Assembly: GCA_902602105.1 (NCBI GenBank)
Contig: CACKPP010000021.1
Span: 1 to 9,553, forward strand
Length of the DNA stretch: 9,553 nucleotides
Reading direction: 5' to 3'
Source of the DNA: an uncultured Pelagibacteraceae bacterium
GTDB taxonomy: Bacteria; Pseudomonadota; Alphaproteobacteria; Pelagibacterales; Pelagibacteraceae
Under the pieces are notes generated by a model, which worked only from the letters and a program-made list of their open reading frames with translations, had not been told where the DNA came from and did no database searches. Both the position numbers and the translations under genes were made by a program. Position 1 is the first letter of the stretch. Every line of letters starts with the position of its first letter. Below are positions 1-8,274 of the stretch, piece by piece.

Positions 1-1877
1 ACATCATGAGCACTTTTAATATAATCTTTTTTAATTAGACTCAGTAAAGACTCACCATTATTTTTTTCATTAAATAAATTAACCTCAGGGGGAGGACCAT
101 TTTTTTCATTTAAAATTATTCTAGAAAATAAACTTTGATCTATATGACCTTCTGTTTTTCCAATTACTATTACTAAATTATCAACCTCTTTAAAATCCAT
201 AGATATCATTTTTTTATAGTCTCTAATCAAACCAACACCTCCAATTGTAGGAGTAGGCTTGATTCCAATTTCTTTTGTTTGGTTATAAAAAGAAACATTA
301 CCTGAGACCACTGGAAAATCTAAATATTTGCTAGCTTCACCAATACCTTGAACACATTCAACAAATTCGCCCATATTGTCTTCATTTTCAGGACTTCCAA
401 AGTTTAAGCAGTTAGTAATTGCTATTGGTGTTGCTCCAACAGAAATTAAATTCCTCCAACTTTCAGCAACAACTTGCTTACCTCCAGTTAATGGATGAGA
501 CCAACAATATACTGCTGAAGAGTCAACTGATGCTGCAATTGCTTTTTTAGACCCATGAACTCTGACGACACCAGAGTCTCCACCAGGTTTCTGAATTGTA
601 TCTCCCATAACAGTATGATCATACTGTTGCCATATCCATTCTTTACTGCAAACATTAGGACTAGATAAAATTTTTTTTAAAATATCTTTAATCTTTAATT
701 TATTGATAGTTTCTTTTTTTATCTTATTTTTTTTTGGTAATTTAGCTTTTTTCCATTTTCGATCATACATTGGAGAATTTTCTACTAAAGTATTGACTGG
801 TATATTTGCAACTTGTTTTCCGTCAAAAAATAACTCTATATTTTTGGAATTAGTAGTTTTACCAATCACTGCAAAATCTAAATTCCACTTATCAAATATT
901 TTTTTCGCTAACTCTTCTTTTCCATTTTCCAAAACTATCAACATTCTTTCTTGACTTTCGGAAAGCATAATCTCATAAGGAGTCATCTTTGTCTCTCTAC
1001 AGGGAACTTTGTTTAAATTTATTTCTATCCCCAAATTTCCTTTGGAGGCCATCTCTATGCTTGATGAGGTGAGACCTGCTGCACCCATATCTTGGATAGC
1101 AATAATTGAGTCACCAGACATTAATTCTAAACATGCTTCTAAAAGGAGTTTTTCTGTGAAAGGATCTCCTACTTGAACAGTAGGTTTTTTCTCTTCAATT
1201 TTTTCATCAAAACTAGCTGAAGCCATACTTGCACCATGAATGCCATCTCTACCTGTTTTAGATCCAACATAAATCACTGGTTTATTTAAACCTGCAGCTT
1301 TAGAATAAAATATCTTATCTTTTCTAACCAATCCTAAAGTCATGGCATTAACTAAAATATTACCGTTATATGAGCTATCAAATGATGTTTGACCTGCAAC
1401 TGTTGGTACTCCCATACAATTACCATATCCACCTATACCATGAACGACACCTCTCAATAAATTTTTTGTTTTTTTATTTTGAGGTGAACCAAAATGAATG
1501 GAATTTAAATTAGCAATAGGTCTTGCTCCCATAGTAAAAACATCCCTCATTATTCCTCCAACACCAGTTGCCGCACCTTGATAAGGTTCTATAAATGAAG
1601 GATGATTGTGACTTTCTATTTTGAAAACTATTGCATCACCATCTTCAATATCTATTACTCCTGCATTTTCTCCTGGACCCTGAATAACTTTTTTTCCTGA
1701 TGTGGGCAATTTTTTTAAATGAAGTCTTGATGACTTATATGAACAGTGTTCATTCCACATAGCTGAAAATATTCCTAACTCAGTAATATTAGGAGTTCTT
1801 TTCAATAAATCACAGATTTTTTTATACTCTTCATCCTTAAGACCATGCTCTATTGCTACTTTTTCATTTACTAACAT
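1..1877 (-). CDS. purL: Phosphoribosylformylglycinamidine synthase large subunit PurL (3' end outside window)
   Basis: Large subunit of FGAM synthase, the ATP-dependent step that turns FGAR plus ammonia into FGAM in purine synthesis. The reading frame opens with ATG at 1875-1877 and stays open for 625 codons to the left edge. Family members are usually about 720-740 residues, so roughly the last 100 are missing because of the window, not a mutation. Visible landmarks are [11 protein letters not shown] (residues 40-50), the nucleotide-site motif ESHNHPS (88-94), GAATGVGG (101-108) and [13 protein letters not shown] (208-220). The visible part ends at SAHD, the start of the second-half SAHDV motif. 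This is the small bacterial/archaeal form without a fused glutaminase domain, so it needs PurQ and PurS, which lie immediately upstream. Its start shares one base with the purQ stop (TAATG), which points to translational coupling. Identification is firm. Confidence 0.97.
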   Translation of the reverse strand, partial: MLVNEKVAIEHGLKDEEYKKICDLLKRTPNITELGIFSAMWNEHCSYKSSRLHLKKLPTSGKKVIQGPGENAGVIDIEDGDAIVFKIESHNHPSFIEPYQGAATGVGGIMRDVFTMGARPIANLNSIHFGSPQNKKTKNLLRGVVHGIGGYGNCMGVPTVAGQTSFDSSYNGNILVNAMTLGLVRKDKIFYSKAAGLNKPVIYVGSKTGRDGIHGASMASASFDEKIEEKKPTVQVGDPFTEKLLLEACLELMSGDSIIAIQDMGAAGLTSSSIEMASKGNLGIEINLNKVPCRETKMTPYEIMLSESQERMLIVLENGKEELAKKIFDKWNLDFAVIGKTTNSKNIELFFDGKQVANIPVNTLVENSPMYDRKWKKAKLPKKNKIKKETINKLKIKDILKKILSSPNVCSKEWIWQQYDHTVMGDTIQKPGGDSGVVRVHGSKKAIAASVDSSAVYCWSHPLTGGKQVVAESWRNLISVGATPIAITNCLNFGSPENEDNMGEFVECVQGIGEASKYLDFPVVSGNVSFYNQTKEIGIKPTPTIGGVGLIRDYKKMISMDFKEVDNLVIVIGKTEGHIDQSLFSRIILNEKNGPPPEVNLFNEKNNGESLLSLIKKDYIKSAHD

Positions 1878-2560
1878 TATCTAATATTATTAATTAAATT
1901 TTTAAAAAATGTAGAACCATCTTCTCCAGATAAACTTTGGTCAATCATTCTTTCGGGATGAGGCATCATACCTAGAACATTTTTTTCTTTATTAAGTATA
2001 CCAGCAATATTATTTGTAGATCCATTAGGATTATACTGTTCTTCAGTTTGTCCATTACTATTACAATAATAAATAGCTACCTGATTATTATCTTTAATTT
2101 CTTTAAGTTGATCATCTGTACAAAAATAGTTTCCCTCATTATGAGCTATATGAAATTCAAAAATATTTTTATCAAGATTTTTAAAATATGGATTTTCTTT
2201 ATTATCAATTTTAACAAAAACATTCTTACAGATAAATTCTAAATATTTATTTCTTAACAACACTCCTGGGACCAATCCCGCCTCAACTAATATTTGAAAT
2301 CCGTTACAAATACCCATAACTAATCCACCTGATTTTGCAAAATTAATAACTGATTGCATTATTTTTGATTTTGATGCCATACTTCCACATCGAAGATAAT
2401 CACCATACGAAAAACCACCTGGTAATACAACTAAATCACTTTTTGGCAACTCATTATCATTGTGCCAAACCATCTCATTTTTAAATCCAAATTTTTTTAA
2501 AGCAACATCCATGTCTCTATCACAATTTGAACCTGGAAAGGTAATTACAGATGATTTCAT
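1877..2560 (-). CDS. purQ: FGAM synthase glutaminase subunit PurQ
   Basis: Class I glutamine amidotransferase subunit that hydrolyses glutamine and passes ammonia to PurL. The 227-residue length is normal for the stand-alone family. The N-terminus carries [12 protein letters not shown] (7-18), followed by the oxyanion strand [15 protein letters not shown] (45-59). The nucleophile elbow GICNGFQ places the catalytic Cys at residue 85. HIAHNEG lies at 137-143, and MPHPER (199-204) supplies His201 and Glu203 of the triad. All three triad residues are present, so the enzyme should be active. The start is separated from the purS stop by three bases and has no Shine-Dalgarno sequence, so it is probably translated by coupling within the operon. 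Confidence 0.97.
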   Translation of the reverse strand: MKSSVITFPGSNCDRDMDVALKKFGFKNEMVWHNDNELPKSDLVVLPGGFSYGDYLRCGSMASKSKIMQSVINFAKSGGLVMGICNGFQILVEAGLVPGVLLRNKYLEFICKNVFVKIDNKENPYFKNLDKNIFEFHIAHNEGNYFCTDDQLKEIKDNNQVAIYYCNSNGQTEEQYNPNGSTNNIAGILNKEKNVLGMMPHPERMIDQSLSGEDGSTFFKNLINNIR

Positions 2561-2563
2561 TAA

Positions 2564-2806
2564 TTATTGTGTCTCAATAATTTTATAATTTTCAATAACA
2601 AGATTTGCTAAAAGTTTTTTACACATATCATCAACAATTTTTTTTGCTTTTGTTGAGTCACTTTCTTTAACATCAATTTCAAAATATTTGCCTTGTCTAA
2701 CTTCATTAATATCATTGAACCCCATTCCATCTAATGTTTGATGTATGACTTTACCTTGAGGATCTAGAACGTCTTTTTTGAGAGTTATTATTGCCGAAAT
2801 TTTCAT
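2564..2806 (-). CDS. purS: FGAM synthase bridging subunit PurS
   Basis: Small (80-residue) subunit that holds PurQ and PurL together in the three-part FGAM synthase and helps channel ammonia between them. The family pattern is clear: VLDPQGK (13-19) near the N-terminus, then [17 protein letters not shown] (28-44), and [14 protein letters not shown] (61-74) close to the C-terminus, matching the usual C-K-L-L-A-N-x-V-I-E-x-Y ending. Length is typical. It starts inside the end of purC by a 4-base ATGA overlap, and purQ follows after 3 bases. Its presence shows that the PurL next door is the small form and that the FGAM synthase set is complete at this locus. Confidence 0.96.
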   Translation of the reverse strand: MKISAIITLKKDVLDPQGKVIHQTLDGMGFNDINEVRQGKYFEIDVKESDSTKAKKIVDDMCKKLLANLVIENYKIIETQ

Positions 2807-3588
2807 TTATTTTTTTTTTTGATTGATGATAATTTAGTTACATTTACCGCAGATACATTTGATTGTTCATGAAGAATACCCAATCTTTTTGCAACTTCTG
2901 TATAAGCAGGAATTAAATCTCCAAGGTCTTTTCTAAACCTGTCTTTATCAAGTTTTTTGTCAGTAATAGAGTCCCACAATCTACATGTATCTGGACTTAT
3001 TTCATCTGCAAGAATTACTTCATTCCTACCATTAATTTTAATCCTTCCAAATTCTAATTTAAAATCAATTAGTTTGATACTTATACCTCTAAACATTCCA
3101 ATCATAAAATCATTAATTCGTAAAATCATTTTTTTGACTTTTTCTATTTCTTTTTTACTTGCCCAGTCAAAAGCATAAATATGTTCTTCAGCAATTAATG
3201 GATCACCAAGCCCATCATCTTTCAAGCAATATTCAATTAGTGGTTCTTTAAGAACAGTCCCATCTTCAATTCCTAATCTTTTTGTGATAGATCCAGTAGC
3301 AACATTTCTGACTATGAACTCAATAGGAATTATTTCCACAAGTTTTATCACTTGTTCCCTCATATTAAGTCTTTTAACTAAATGATTTTTAATTCCAATT
3401 TGTGATAGATTTGAAAGAATATGTTCTGAAATTCTATTATTTAAAACACCTTTACCTTCTATAGTGGTTCTTTTTTGATTATTAAATGCTGTTGCATCAT
3501 CTTTAAAGTATTGAATAGCTAAACTTTTATCTGATGTTGCGTAAATAATTTTAGCTTTTCCCTCGTAAATTTTTTTACCTTTTTTCAT
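2803..3588 (-). CDS. purC: Phosphoribosylaminoimidazole-succinocarboxamide synthase (SAICAR synthetase)
   Basis: Joins aspartate to CAIR using ATP to make SAICAR in purine synthesis. The protein is 261 residues, somewhat longer than the roughly 240 of E. coli PurC. It has the N-terminal ATP loop [10 protein letters not shown] (7-16), the first family signature around [17 protein letters not shown] (84-100) followed by [10 protein letters not shown] (101-110), then [10 protein letters not shown] (173-182) and the substrate-site motif [12 protein letters not shown] (195-206). The tail (roughly 240-261) is Ser/Lys/Asn-rich and ends in a lysine run coded by eleven consecutive A residues, a possible slippage site. 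Its start overlaps the purB stop by one base (TAATG) and its stop overlaps the purS start by four. No Shine-Dalgarno sequence precedes the ATG. Confidence 0.97.
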   Translation of the reverse strand: MKKGKKIYEGKAKIIYATSDKSLAIQYFKDDATAFNNQKRTTIEGKGVLNNRISEHILSNLSQIGIKNHLVKRLNMREQVIKLVEIIPIEFIVRNVATGSITKRLGIEDGTVLKEPLIEYCLKDDGLGDPLIAEEHIYAFDWASKKEIEKVKKMILRINDFMIGMFRGISIKLIDFKLEFGRIKINGRNEVILADEISPDTCRLWDSITDKKLDKDRFRKDLGDLIPAYTEVAKRLGILHEQSNVSAVNVTKLSSIKKKNK

Positions 3589-4880
3589 TATTTAAATACT
3601 CTTCTAAAAATAAGGTTCACATTCTTAAAATGTTTTGAATAACTAAAAATAGATCTTAATCTTTTTGGTGAAACTTTGCTCATTATATATTTGTCAGTTT
3701 GAATGACATTAAACAAATCCAAGTTTTCAGCAAAACATTTCTTTGCGTAACTTTGAACCATTCTGTATGATTTTTCTCTACTTAACCCAGTTTTAGTTAG
3801 TTCAAGCATTAATTCTTGTGAGAAAATTAATCCTTTTGTTATATTTAAATTTTCTAACATTTTCTTAGGGTAAACAATCATATTATCCAGAATATTTGTT
3901 AGTCTTACTAAGGCAAAGTCTAAAGTTATATTTGCATCAGGCCCAATATTTCTCTCAACACTTGAATGAGAAATATCTCTTTCATGCCATAAAGCTATAT
4001 TTTCAAGAGCAGGGACGACTGTACTCCTGACCATTCTTGCAAGACCAGTTAAATTTTCACTTAATATTGGATTTTTTTTATGTGGCATTGCAGAAGATCC
4101 TTTTTGATTTTTTGAAAAGTATTCTTGTAATTCATAAACTTCTGTTCTTTGAAGATGTCTAATTTCTATTGCAACTCTTTCGATTGAGCCAGCAATAATA
4201 CCTAAGATCGAAAAATAAAAAGCATGACGATCTCTAGGAATTATTTGTGTCGAGATTGGCTCGACCTTTAAATTAAGTTTTTTAGCAACGTGTTTCTCAA
4301 CAGCAGGATTTATATTTGCAAAAGTTCCAACTGCACCTGAAATAGCACAAGTAGAAACTTCATCTATTGCATCAATTAATCTTTTTCTATTTCTCTTAAA
4401 TTCTTCGTAAAAAGAACTTAATTTTAAACCAAATGTTATCGGCTCAGCATGAATTCCATGACTTCTACCCATGCACGGTGTAAATTTATATTTTCTTGCT
4501 TGTTTTTTTAATACTCTTAAAATTTGATCTAAATCTTTAAGAATGATTTTACCTGATTGAACTAACTGGATATTGAAACTCGTATCTACTACATCAGAAG
4601 AAGTCATACCCTGATGAAGGTATCTTGCTTTAATTCCAGTCTTTTCAGTAATTGAAGTCAAAAAAGCAATTACATCATGTTTAACCTGGCTTTCAATTTG
4701 ATGAATTCTTTTTACATTTATTCTAGCTTTTTTTCTCACAACAGAAGATACACCTTTTGGTATCTGACCAAGCTTTTCCATTGCTTGTGCAGCTGCAATT
4801 TCGACATCTAGCCAAATCTTATACTTATTTTCTTCTGACCAAATATCAGTAAGTTCTTTTCGCGAGTATCTTTTTATCAT
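3588..4880 (-). CDS. purB: Adenylosuccinate lyase
   Basis: Catalyses two fumarate-releasing steps: SAICAR to AICAR, and adenylosuccinate to AMP. The 430-residue length and the N-terminus [14 protein letters not shown] are typical of the alphaproteobacterial and Gram-positive type, not the longer E. coli type. Visible sites are TSSDVVDT (93-100), [14 protein letters not shown] (138-151) with the probable general-acid His141, and the fumarase/aspartase superfamily signature [11 protein letters not shown] (261-271), whose serine loop closes over the substrate. [18 protein letters not shown] (299-316) contributes further active-site residues. It lies three bases after map and overlaps purC by one base. 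Together with PurC it covers two consecutive steps around SAICAR. Confidence 0.97.
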   Translation of the reverse strand: MIKRYSRKELTDIWSEENKYKIWLDVEIAAAQAMEKLGQIPKGVSSVVRKKARINVKRIHQIESQVKHDVIAFLTSITEKTGIKARYLHQGMTSSDVVDTSFNIQLVQSGKIILKDLDQILRVLKKQARKYKFTPCMGRSHGIHAEPITFGLKLSSFYEEFKRNRKRLIDAIDEVSTCAISGAVGTFANINPAVEKHVAKKLNLKVEPISTQIIPRDRHAFYFSILGIIAGSIERVAIEIRHLQRTEVYELQEYFSKNQKGSSAMPHKKNPILSENLTGLARMVRSTVVPALENIALWHERDISHSSVERNIGPDANITLDFALVRLTNILDNMIVYPKKMLENLNITKGLIFSQELMLELTKTGLSREKSYRMVQSYAKKCFAENLDLFNVIQTDKYIMSKVSPKRLRSIFSYSKHFKNVNLIFRRVFK

Positions 4881-4883
4881 TAA

Positions 4884-5657
4884 TTATAAGTAAGGGGGCT
4901 TTGAATAACCTTTAGCAGATTCTGTAAAGATTTCATAACCATTTTCTGTAATTCCTAACGTATGTTCAAATTGCGCAGATAAAGATTTATCTTTTGTTAC
5001 TGCAGTCCATCCATCATTTAGCATTTTTACACCAAATTTACCTGCATTAATCATCGGCTCGATTGTAAATGTCATTCCAGGCTTTATTTCCATTCCAGTA
5101 TTTTTGGAGCCATAGTGTAAAATATTTGGTGATTCATGAAATACTGTACTTATACCATGTCCACAAAAATCTCTTACAACAGAGAAACCTTTTTCTTCAA
5201 TATAAGATTGAATTTCATATCCAATATCTCCAAGTTTTATTCCAGGTTTTAAAATTTTAATTGCTCTCATCATTGACTCATAAGTTGCATCTATTAAATT
5301 ATTTAATTTTACTGAGGTTTTTCCAATACAAAACATTCTACTAGTATCCCCATAATGTTCATTTATGATTGCTGTAACATCCACATTTACTGCATCACCT
5401 TCTTCTAAAATTCTTTCATTTGAAGGAATACCGTGACAGACAACATGATTGAGTGAAGTACATAAAGATTTTTTAAAACCTCGATAAAATAAAGGAGCAG
5501 AGTATCCACCATTATCTCTAATAAATTCATATCCAAGTTTGTCTATATAAGCTGTTGAAACACCTTCTTTAATATTATCAGTAAGCATATCTAGAGTTTG
5601 AGCAGCAAGTTTGCCTGCTATTCTCATTTTCTCAAATTTTTCTAAATAATCACTCAT
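4884..5657 (-). CDS. map: Type I methionine aminopeptidase
   Basis: Cytosolic dinuclear metalloprotease that removes the initiator methionine from nascent proteins. The 257-residue pita-bread fold has all five expected metal ligands: Asp93 (in AVNVDVT), Asp104 (GDTSRMF), His167 (CGHGIS), Glu200 (TIEPM) and Glu231 (FEHTL). His75 in VVCHGIP and His174 in FHESP match the substrate-contacting histidines of the E. coli enzyme. There is no N-terminal zinc-finger extension, so it is the simple bacterial type Ia form. The start overlaps the end of sfsA by eight bases, and purB begins three bases after the stop, so it is co-transcribed with the purine genes. Purine genes and map have no obvious metabolic link; shared transcription may simply reflect growth-linked expression. 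Confidence 0.97.
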   Translation of the reverse strand: MSDYLEKFEKMRIAGKLAAQTLDMLTDNIKEGVSTAYIDKLGYEFIRDNGGYSAPLFYRGFKKSLCTSLNHVVCHGIPSNERILEEGDAVNVDVTAIINEHYGDTSRMFCIGKTSVKLNNLIDATYESMMRAIKILKPGIKLGDIGYEIQSYIEEKGFSVVRDFCGHGISTVFHESPNILHYGSKNTGMEIKPGMTFTIEPMINAGKFGVKMLNDGWTAVTKDKSLSAQFEHTLGITENGYEIFTESAKGYSKPPYL

Positions 5658-6348
5658 TGATAATCTTTATCTTTTTTTCTATAAAAATTTTTTTTGAACT
5701 TATCTTACATCTATATGCTAAAAAATTAACACCTGATTTTTTTGCAGCTAAATAATTTTCATAATATTTGCTATCAATATCTTTAGCTATTTTAAAATTT
5801 TCCATATTTTGTATTTGAATTAAATATATTAAGTAAGTTTTATAGCCTTTTTTTATGGCATCAATAAGAGCAAGTAGATGTTTTGAGCCTCTTGAGGTGA
5901 TTGCATCGGGAAATTCAGCGGTCTTTTTATCTCTAAAAAGAGTAACATTTTTGACTTCTATAAAACTTTTTTGTTTATTTTTTTCAATCAAAAAATCAAA
6001 CCGAGTTTCTTTATTAAAAAAAACTTCAGGTTTTATAGTATCATTATTTCTTAATTCTTTTATTAGATTATTAGTTAATCCATGTTTAACAATTTTATTA
6101 GCCATATGAGTGTTAACTCCAACGAGGTTTTTTTGAGCTTTAATTATTTCTAAGCCATATTTCAACTTTCTTTTAGGATCATCATTCTTTAGTAAATAAA
6201 CCTCATTACCCTCTTTAAGAAGACCTTTCATGGAACCTGTATTTGGGCAATGGGCTGTTACAATTTCATTATTTATTTTAACATCAACAAAAAAACGTTT
6301 ATATCTTTTGATTAGTTTGCCTTTTATTAAAGACTTGGTAAATTCCAT
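5650..6348 (-). CDS. sfsA: SfsA family protein (putative DNA/RNA nuclease)
   Basis: SfsA was first described in E. coli as a factor that stimulates maltose gene expression and binds DNA. The family is now usually annotated as a nuclease because of PD-(D/E)XK-like motifs. From the ATG chosen here the protein is 232 residues, the normal family length. It begins MEFTKSLIKGKLIKRYKRFF, an OB-like start, followed by AHCPNTGSM (32-40), TRFDF (115-119, Asp118), FIEVKNVTL (129-137, Glu131 and Lys133) and FPDAITSRGSKHL (146-158). An in-frame ATG 51 bases further upstream (6397-6399) would add a Cys/Leu/Tyr-rich stretch absent from the family and would start inside the divergent gene, so 6348 is preferred. 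A -10-like TATAAT lies six bases before this ATG and there is no Shine-Dalgarno sequence, which suggests a leaderless message heading the operon. Confidence 0.93.
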   Translation of the reverse strand: MEFTKSLIKGKLIKRYKRFFVDVKINNEIVTAHCPNTGSMKGLLKEGNEVYLLKNDDPKRKLKYGLEIIKAQKNLVGVNTHMANKIVKHGLTNNLIKELRNNDTIKPEVFFNKETRFDFLIEKNKQKSFIEVKNVTLFRDKKTAEFPDAITSRGSKHLLALIDAIKKGYKTYLIYLIQIQNMENFKIAKDIDSKYYENYLAAKKSGVNFLAYRCKISSKKIFIEKKIKIINE

Positions 6349-6362
6349 ATTCAAATTATATA
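6335..6362 (+). promoter_or_regulatory. Candidate promoter for the COG1058 gene and downstream cluster
   Basis: On the plus strand TTGGTA (6335-6340) resembles a -35 box and is followed after 16 bases by TATATA (6357-6362); a second register, 6359-6364, gives 18 bases. The -35-like box lies inside the start of sfsA. The predicted start point falls on or beside the ATG at 6369, so this message too may be leaderless, in keeping with the missing Shine-Dalgarno sequence. Its -10 overlaps the opposing -10 box by four bases. This is inferred from pattern only. Confidence 0.4.
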
Positions 6363-6384
6363 TACAAAATGAGTAAAAACACAA
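6355..6384 (-). promoter_or_regulatory. Candidate promoter for the sfsA-map-pur operon
   Basis: Reading leftward, TATAAT (6360 to 6355) matches the sigma-70 -10 consensus exactly. A weak -35-like TTGTGT (6384 to 6379) lies 18 bases upstream, inside the first codons of the divergent gene. The start point expected 6-8 bases after the -10 box falls on or next to the sfsA ATG at 6348, which would give a message with no 5' leader. The -10 match is direct. The -35 shares only TTG with consensus, and in a genome this AT-rich a TATAAT can occur by chance, so confidence is moderate. Confidence 0.45.
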
Positions 6385-7118
6385 AAGTAAATGCTGCAAT
6401 ATTAATTATTGGAAATGAAATTTTATCAGGAAGAACTCAAGACACTAATACAAGCACACTAGCTACCTGGCTTAACTCAATAGGTGTTAAGGTTAATGAA
6501 GTAAGAGTTGTACCCGATCTAGAAAAAACAATTGTTGACACTCTTAACATTTTAAGAAAAGAAAATAATTATGTTTTTACAACTGGGGGTATTGGCCCTA
6601 CACATGATGATATTACAGCAGCATCAGTCTCAAAAGCTTTTGGTTTAAAATATGAAATTCATAAAGAGGGATTTGAAATTTTAAAGGCTTATTATAAACC
6701 TGGCGAGTTTAATGAAGGCAGACAAAAAATGATATGGATGCCAGAAAATGCAGAGCTCATTTTAAACCCAACAAGTGGTGCGCCAGGGTTTAGTGTTGAA
6801 AATGTATTTTGTCTTCCTGGCGTACCTTCAATTTTAAAATCAATGTTAGGAGGTTTAAAAAACAAAATAATAGGAGGGGAGCCAATATTGAGTTACACAA
6901 TTAGTTTAAGAACAGTTGAAAGTGAAATTGCTAGTTCACTAACGAAAGTACAAGATAAAAATAAAGATGTTGAAATCGGTAGCTACCCATTTTTTCATGC
7001 AGGTAAACTTGGAGTATCTATTGTTTTACGTTCAGAAAAACAATCTAAAATTGATGCTTGTAATTCTCAAATTTTGGAATTTATTAAAGAAAAAAAAATT
7101 GAAGTTGTGGACAGATAA
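6369..7118 (+). CDS. COG1058 / CinA N-terminal-domain (MoCF fold) protein
   Basis: A 249-residue protein made of the molybdopterin-binding (MoCF/MogA-like) fold that forms the N-terminal half of CinA. The opening AAILIIGNEILSGRTQDTNT (9-28) and the central TTGGIGPTHDDIT (71-83) are the signature nucleotide or pterin-phosphate binding motifs of COG1058; LPGVP (148-152) is another conserved loop. The C-terminal nicotinamide-nucleotide amidase (PncC-like) domain of full CinA is absent, as in other single-domain family members, so this is a normal short form and not a truncation. Some COG1058 proteins have been shown to be ADP-ribose pyrophosphatases. Labels such as competence/damage-inducible or molybdopterin-binding are inherited and unproven here. 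It is divergent from sfsA across 20 bases and is followed after 6 bases by a methyltransferase gene. Confidence 0.9.
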   Translation: MSKNTKVNAAILIIGNEILSGRTQDTNTSTLATWLNSIGVKVNEVRVVPDLEKTIVDTLNILRKENNYVFTTGGIGPTHDDITAASVSKAFGLKYEIHKEGFEILKAYYKPGEFNEGRQKMIWMPENAELILNPTSGAPGFSVENVFCLPGVPSILKSMLGGLKNKIIGGEPILSYTISLRTVESEIASSLTKVQDKNKDVEIGSYPFFHAGKLGVSIVLRSEKQSKIDACNSQILEFIKEKKIEVVDR

Positions 7119-7124
7119 AATTTA

Positions 7125-7826
7125 ATGAAAAATACATTAATTCTAATTAAGAATTTTATAAACAAAACTTTATTTAATTTTGGTTATAGGATTTCTAAAG
7201 TTAATAATACAGGTGAATTAGTAAAAATTCATAAGTACAAAGATTATGAAGAATACAAAGAAACTCAAATTTATTTCAATAAAAAAAAAATTGATAAAGT
7301 TTGGGCAGATAAAGACACTTTGAAAATTATTAGTAACTTTTTAAAAGAAAATATTCAATCAAAAGATATTAAAGGCATATGTCATGGTTCAAGAAATGGA
7401 TTTGAACAGAAATATTTTAATAATGAACTAAGTAATTCAAAAGTATTAGGAACTGATATTTCAGATACAGCAGTAAATTTTGAAAATTCAATAGTTCATG
7501 ATTTTCATAATGAAAAAAGTGAATGGATAAACAATTTTGATTTTGTGTATTCTAATTCATTAGATCAAAGTTATGATCCTAGAAAAGCATTGGAAACATG
7601 GTTAAAGCAAGTTAAAAAAGATAGCTATATTATTATAGAGCATTCAGATCAACATGGTGTAATAGCATCTGGTAAAATGGACCCTTTTGGTGTGGAAGCA
7701 AATTTTTTTCCATATTTGCTGACAGAGTGGTTTGGACATTCGATATCACTAAAAATAGTTAAAAGCACTAAATTGAATAAAAATAATGCACCAGTTTTTT
7801 TATTTATTATTAAAAAAAATTATTAA
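7125..7826 (+). CDS. Putative class I SAM-dependent methyltransferase
   Basis: A 233-residue protein with a recognisable but atypical Rossmann methyltransferase core. A short hydrophobic and basic N-terminus (1-22) and a charged Lys/Tyr segment precede the core. IKGICHGSRNGFEQKYF (82-98) stands where the usual glycine-rich SAM loop would be, but reads CHGSRNG. KVLGTDISDTA (106-116) gives the acidic residue Asp111 expected to hold the SAM ribose. IVHDF (123-127) and FDFVYSNSLDQSYDP (138-152) match the later core motifs, and YIIIEHSDQH (168-177) plus MDPFGVE (185-191) form the end of the core. The IEHSDQH and DPFG residues may contribute to substrate binding. It begins 6 bases after the COG1058 stop and ends 7 bases before the next gene, so it is probably co-transcribed. 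The substrate is unknown; sugar or lipid-linked glycan is a guess from the neighbours. Confidence 0.7.
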   Translation: MKNTLILIKNFINKTLFNFGYRISKVNNTGELVKIHKYKDYEEYKETQIYFNKKKIDKVWADKDTLKIISNFLKENIQSKDIKGICHGSRNGFEQKYFNNELSNSKVLGTDISDTAVNFENSIVHDFHNEKSEWINNFDFVYSNSLDQSYDPRKALETWLKQVKKDSYIIIEHSDQHGVIASGKMDPFGVEANFFPYLLTEWFGHSISLKIVKSTKLNKNNAPVFLFIIKKNY

Positions 7827-7833
7827 TTGATCA

Positions 7834-8235
7834 ATGTTATATTTTGCCTATGGAAGTAATCTTAATCATTTTCGAATGAAAAGAAGATGCAAAGATAGTA
7901 TTTTTTTAAAAAAAATGAATTTAAAAAATTTTAGATTAACTTTTAGAAGTAAGTATCGAGCAGCAGATATTGAACCAAAAAAAAACTCAGTTGTTCCAGG
8001 AGGATTATTTGAAATATCTAAAAATGATGAAAAAAAATTGGATATTTATGAAGATTTCCCAATTTTATATAAAAAACATTACTTTTATTATTATGGAAAG
8101 AAAATAATGACTTATACGATGGTTAAAAAAACACCATTTATGTTTCCTACTGAAAGATATCTAAATATAGTTAAAAAAGGGTATAAAGATTGTAATCTTG
8201 ATAAAAGCTTTTTAAAAAAAGCTTTAAAAGATTAA
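7834..8235 (+). CDS. Gamma-glutamylcyclotransferase-like (AIG2/GGCT fold) protein
   Basis: A 133-residue protein of the GGCT/AIG2-like superfamily, whose members cyclise gamma-glutamyl groups to 5-oxoproline and release the attached amine. The N-terminal LYFAYGSNL (2-10) is the hallmark phosphate-loop-like motif. GGLFEIS (56-62) and KKLDIYEDFP (67-76) follow, with Glu73 in the position of the catalytic glutamate, then a basic KK and the aromatic strand HYFYYYG (82-88). YTMVKKTPFMFPTERYLNIV (94-113) matches the region before the C-terminal helix. Length is near the low end for the family but no core element is missing. It is packed between a methyltransferase and a dioxygenase gene, which suggests action on an amine or amino-acid conjugate in a shared pathway. 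The true substrate cannot be read from sequence. Confidence 0.8.
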   Translation: MLYFAYGSNLNHFRMKRRCKDSIFLKKMNLKNFRLTFRSKYRAADIEPKKNSVVPGGLFEISKNDEKKLDIYEDFPILYKKHYFYYYGKKIMTYTMVKKTPFMFPTERYLNIVKKGYKDCNLDKSFLKKALKD

Positions 8236-8274
8236 AGTTAAAATTTAAGTAATTAATAAATTTTTTTAAATAAT
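8236..8274 (+). other. Short spacer before the dioxygenase gene
   Basis: These 39 bases are almost all A and T. This is the longest non-coding gap in the window. No hairpin followed by a T run, no convincing -35/-10 pair and no Shine-Dalgarno sequence is visible, so read-through from the upstream gene is the simplest reading. Confidence 0.5.

Noticed and set aside
703..954. Plus-strand frame of 83 codons opposite purL
   Set aside because: It is antisense to a firmly identified gene and is rich in Phe/Ser/Ile, as expected when lysine-rich coding is read backwards; no motif or start signal.
4881..4888. TATAAT next to the purB start as an internal promoter
   Set aside because: The box ends two bases before the ATG, so transcription would begin inside the gene. 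It is formed by the map stop region and looks accidental.
5855..6109. Plus-strand frame of 84 codons opposite sfsA
   Set aside because: It is entirely inside sfsA on the other strand, has no recognisable motif, and its composition is that of a shadow frame.
6349..6399. In-frame upstream ATG (6397-6399) that would lengthen SfsA by 17 residues
   Set aside because: The extra residues (starting MQHLLLCFYSF) do not resemble the family N-terminus, and this start would lie within the divergent gene. The ATG at 6346-6348 gives a normal-length protein starting with the conserved segment.
8204..8225. Perfect 10-base inverted repeat (AAAGCTTTTT / AAAAAGCTTT) as a terminator
   Set aside because: Only two bases separate the arms, the stem has just two G-C pairs, it lies inside the coding region and no T run follows. 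Lysine, serine and leucine codons in an AT-rich gene explain it.
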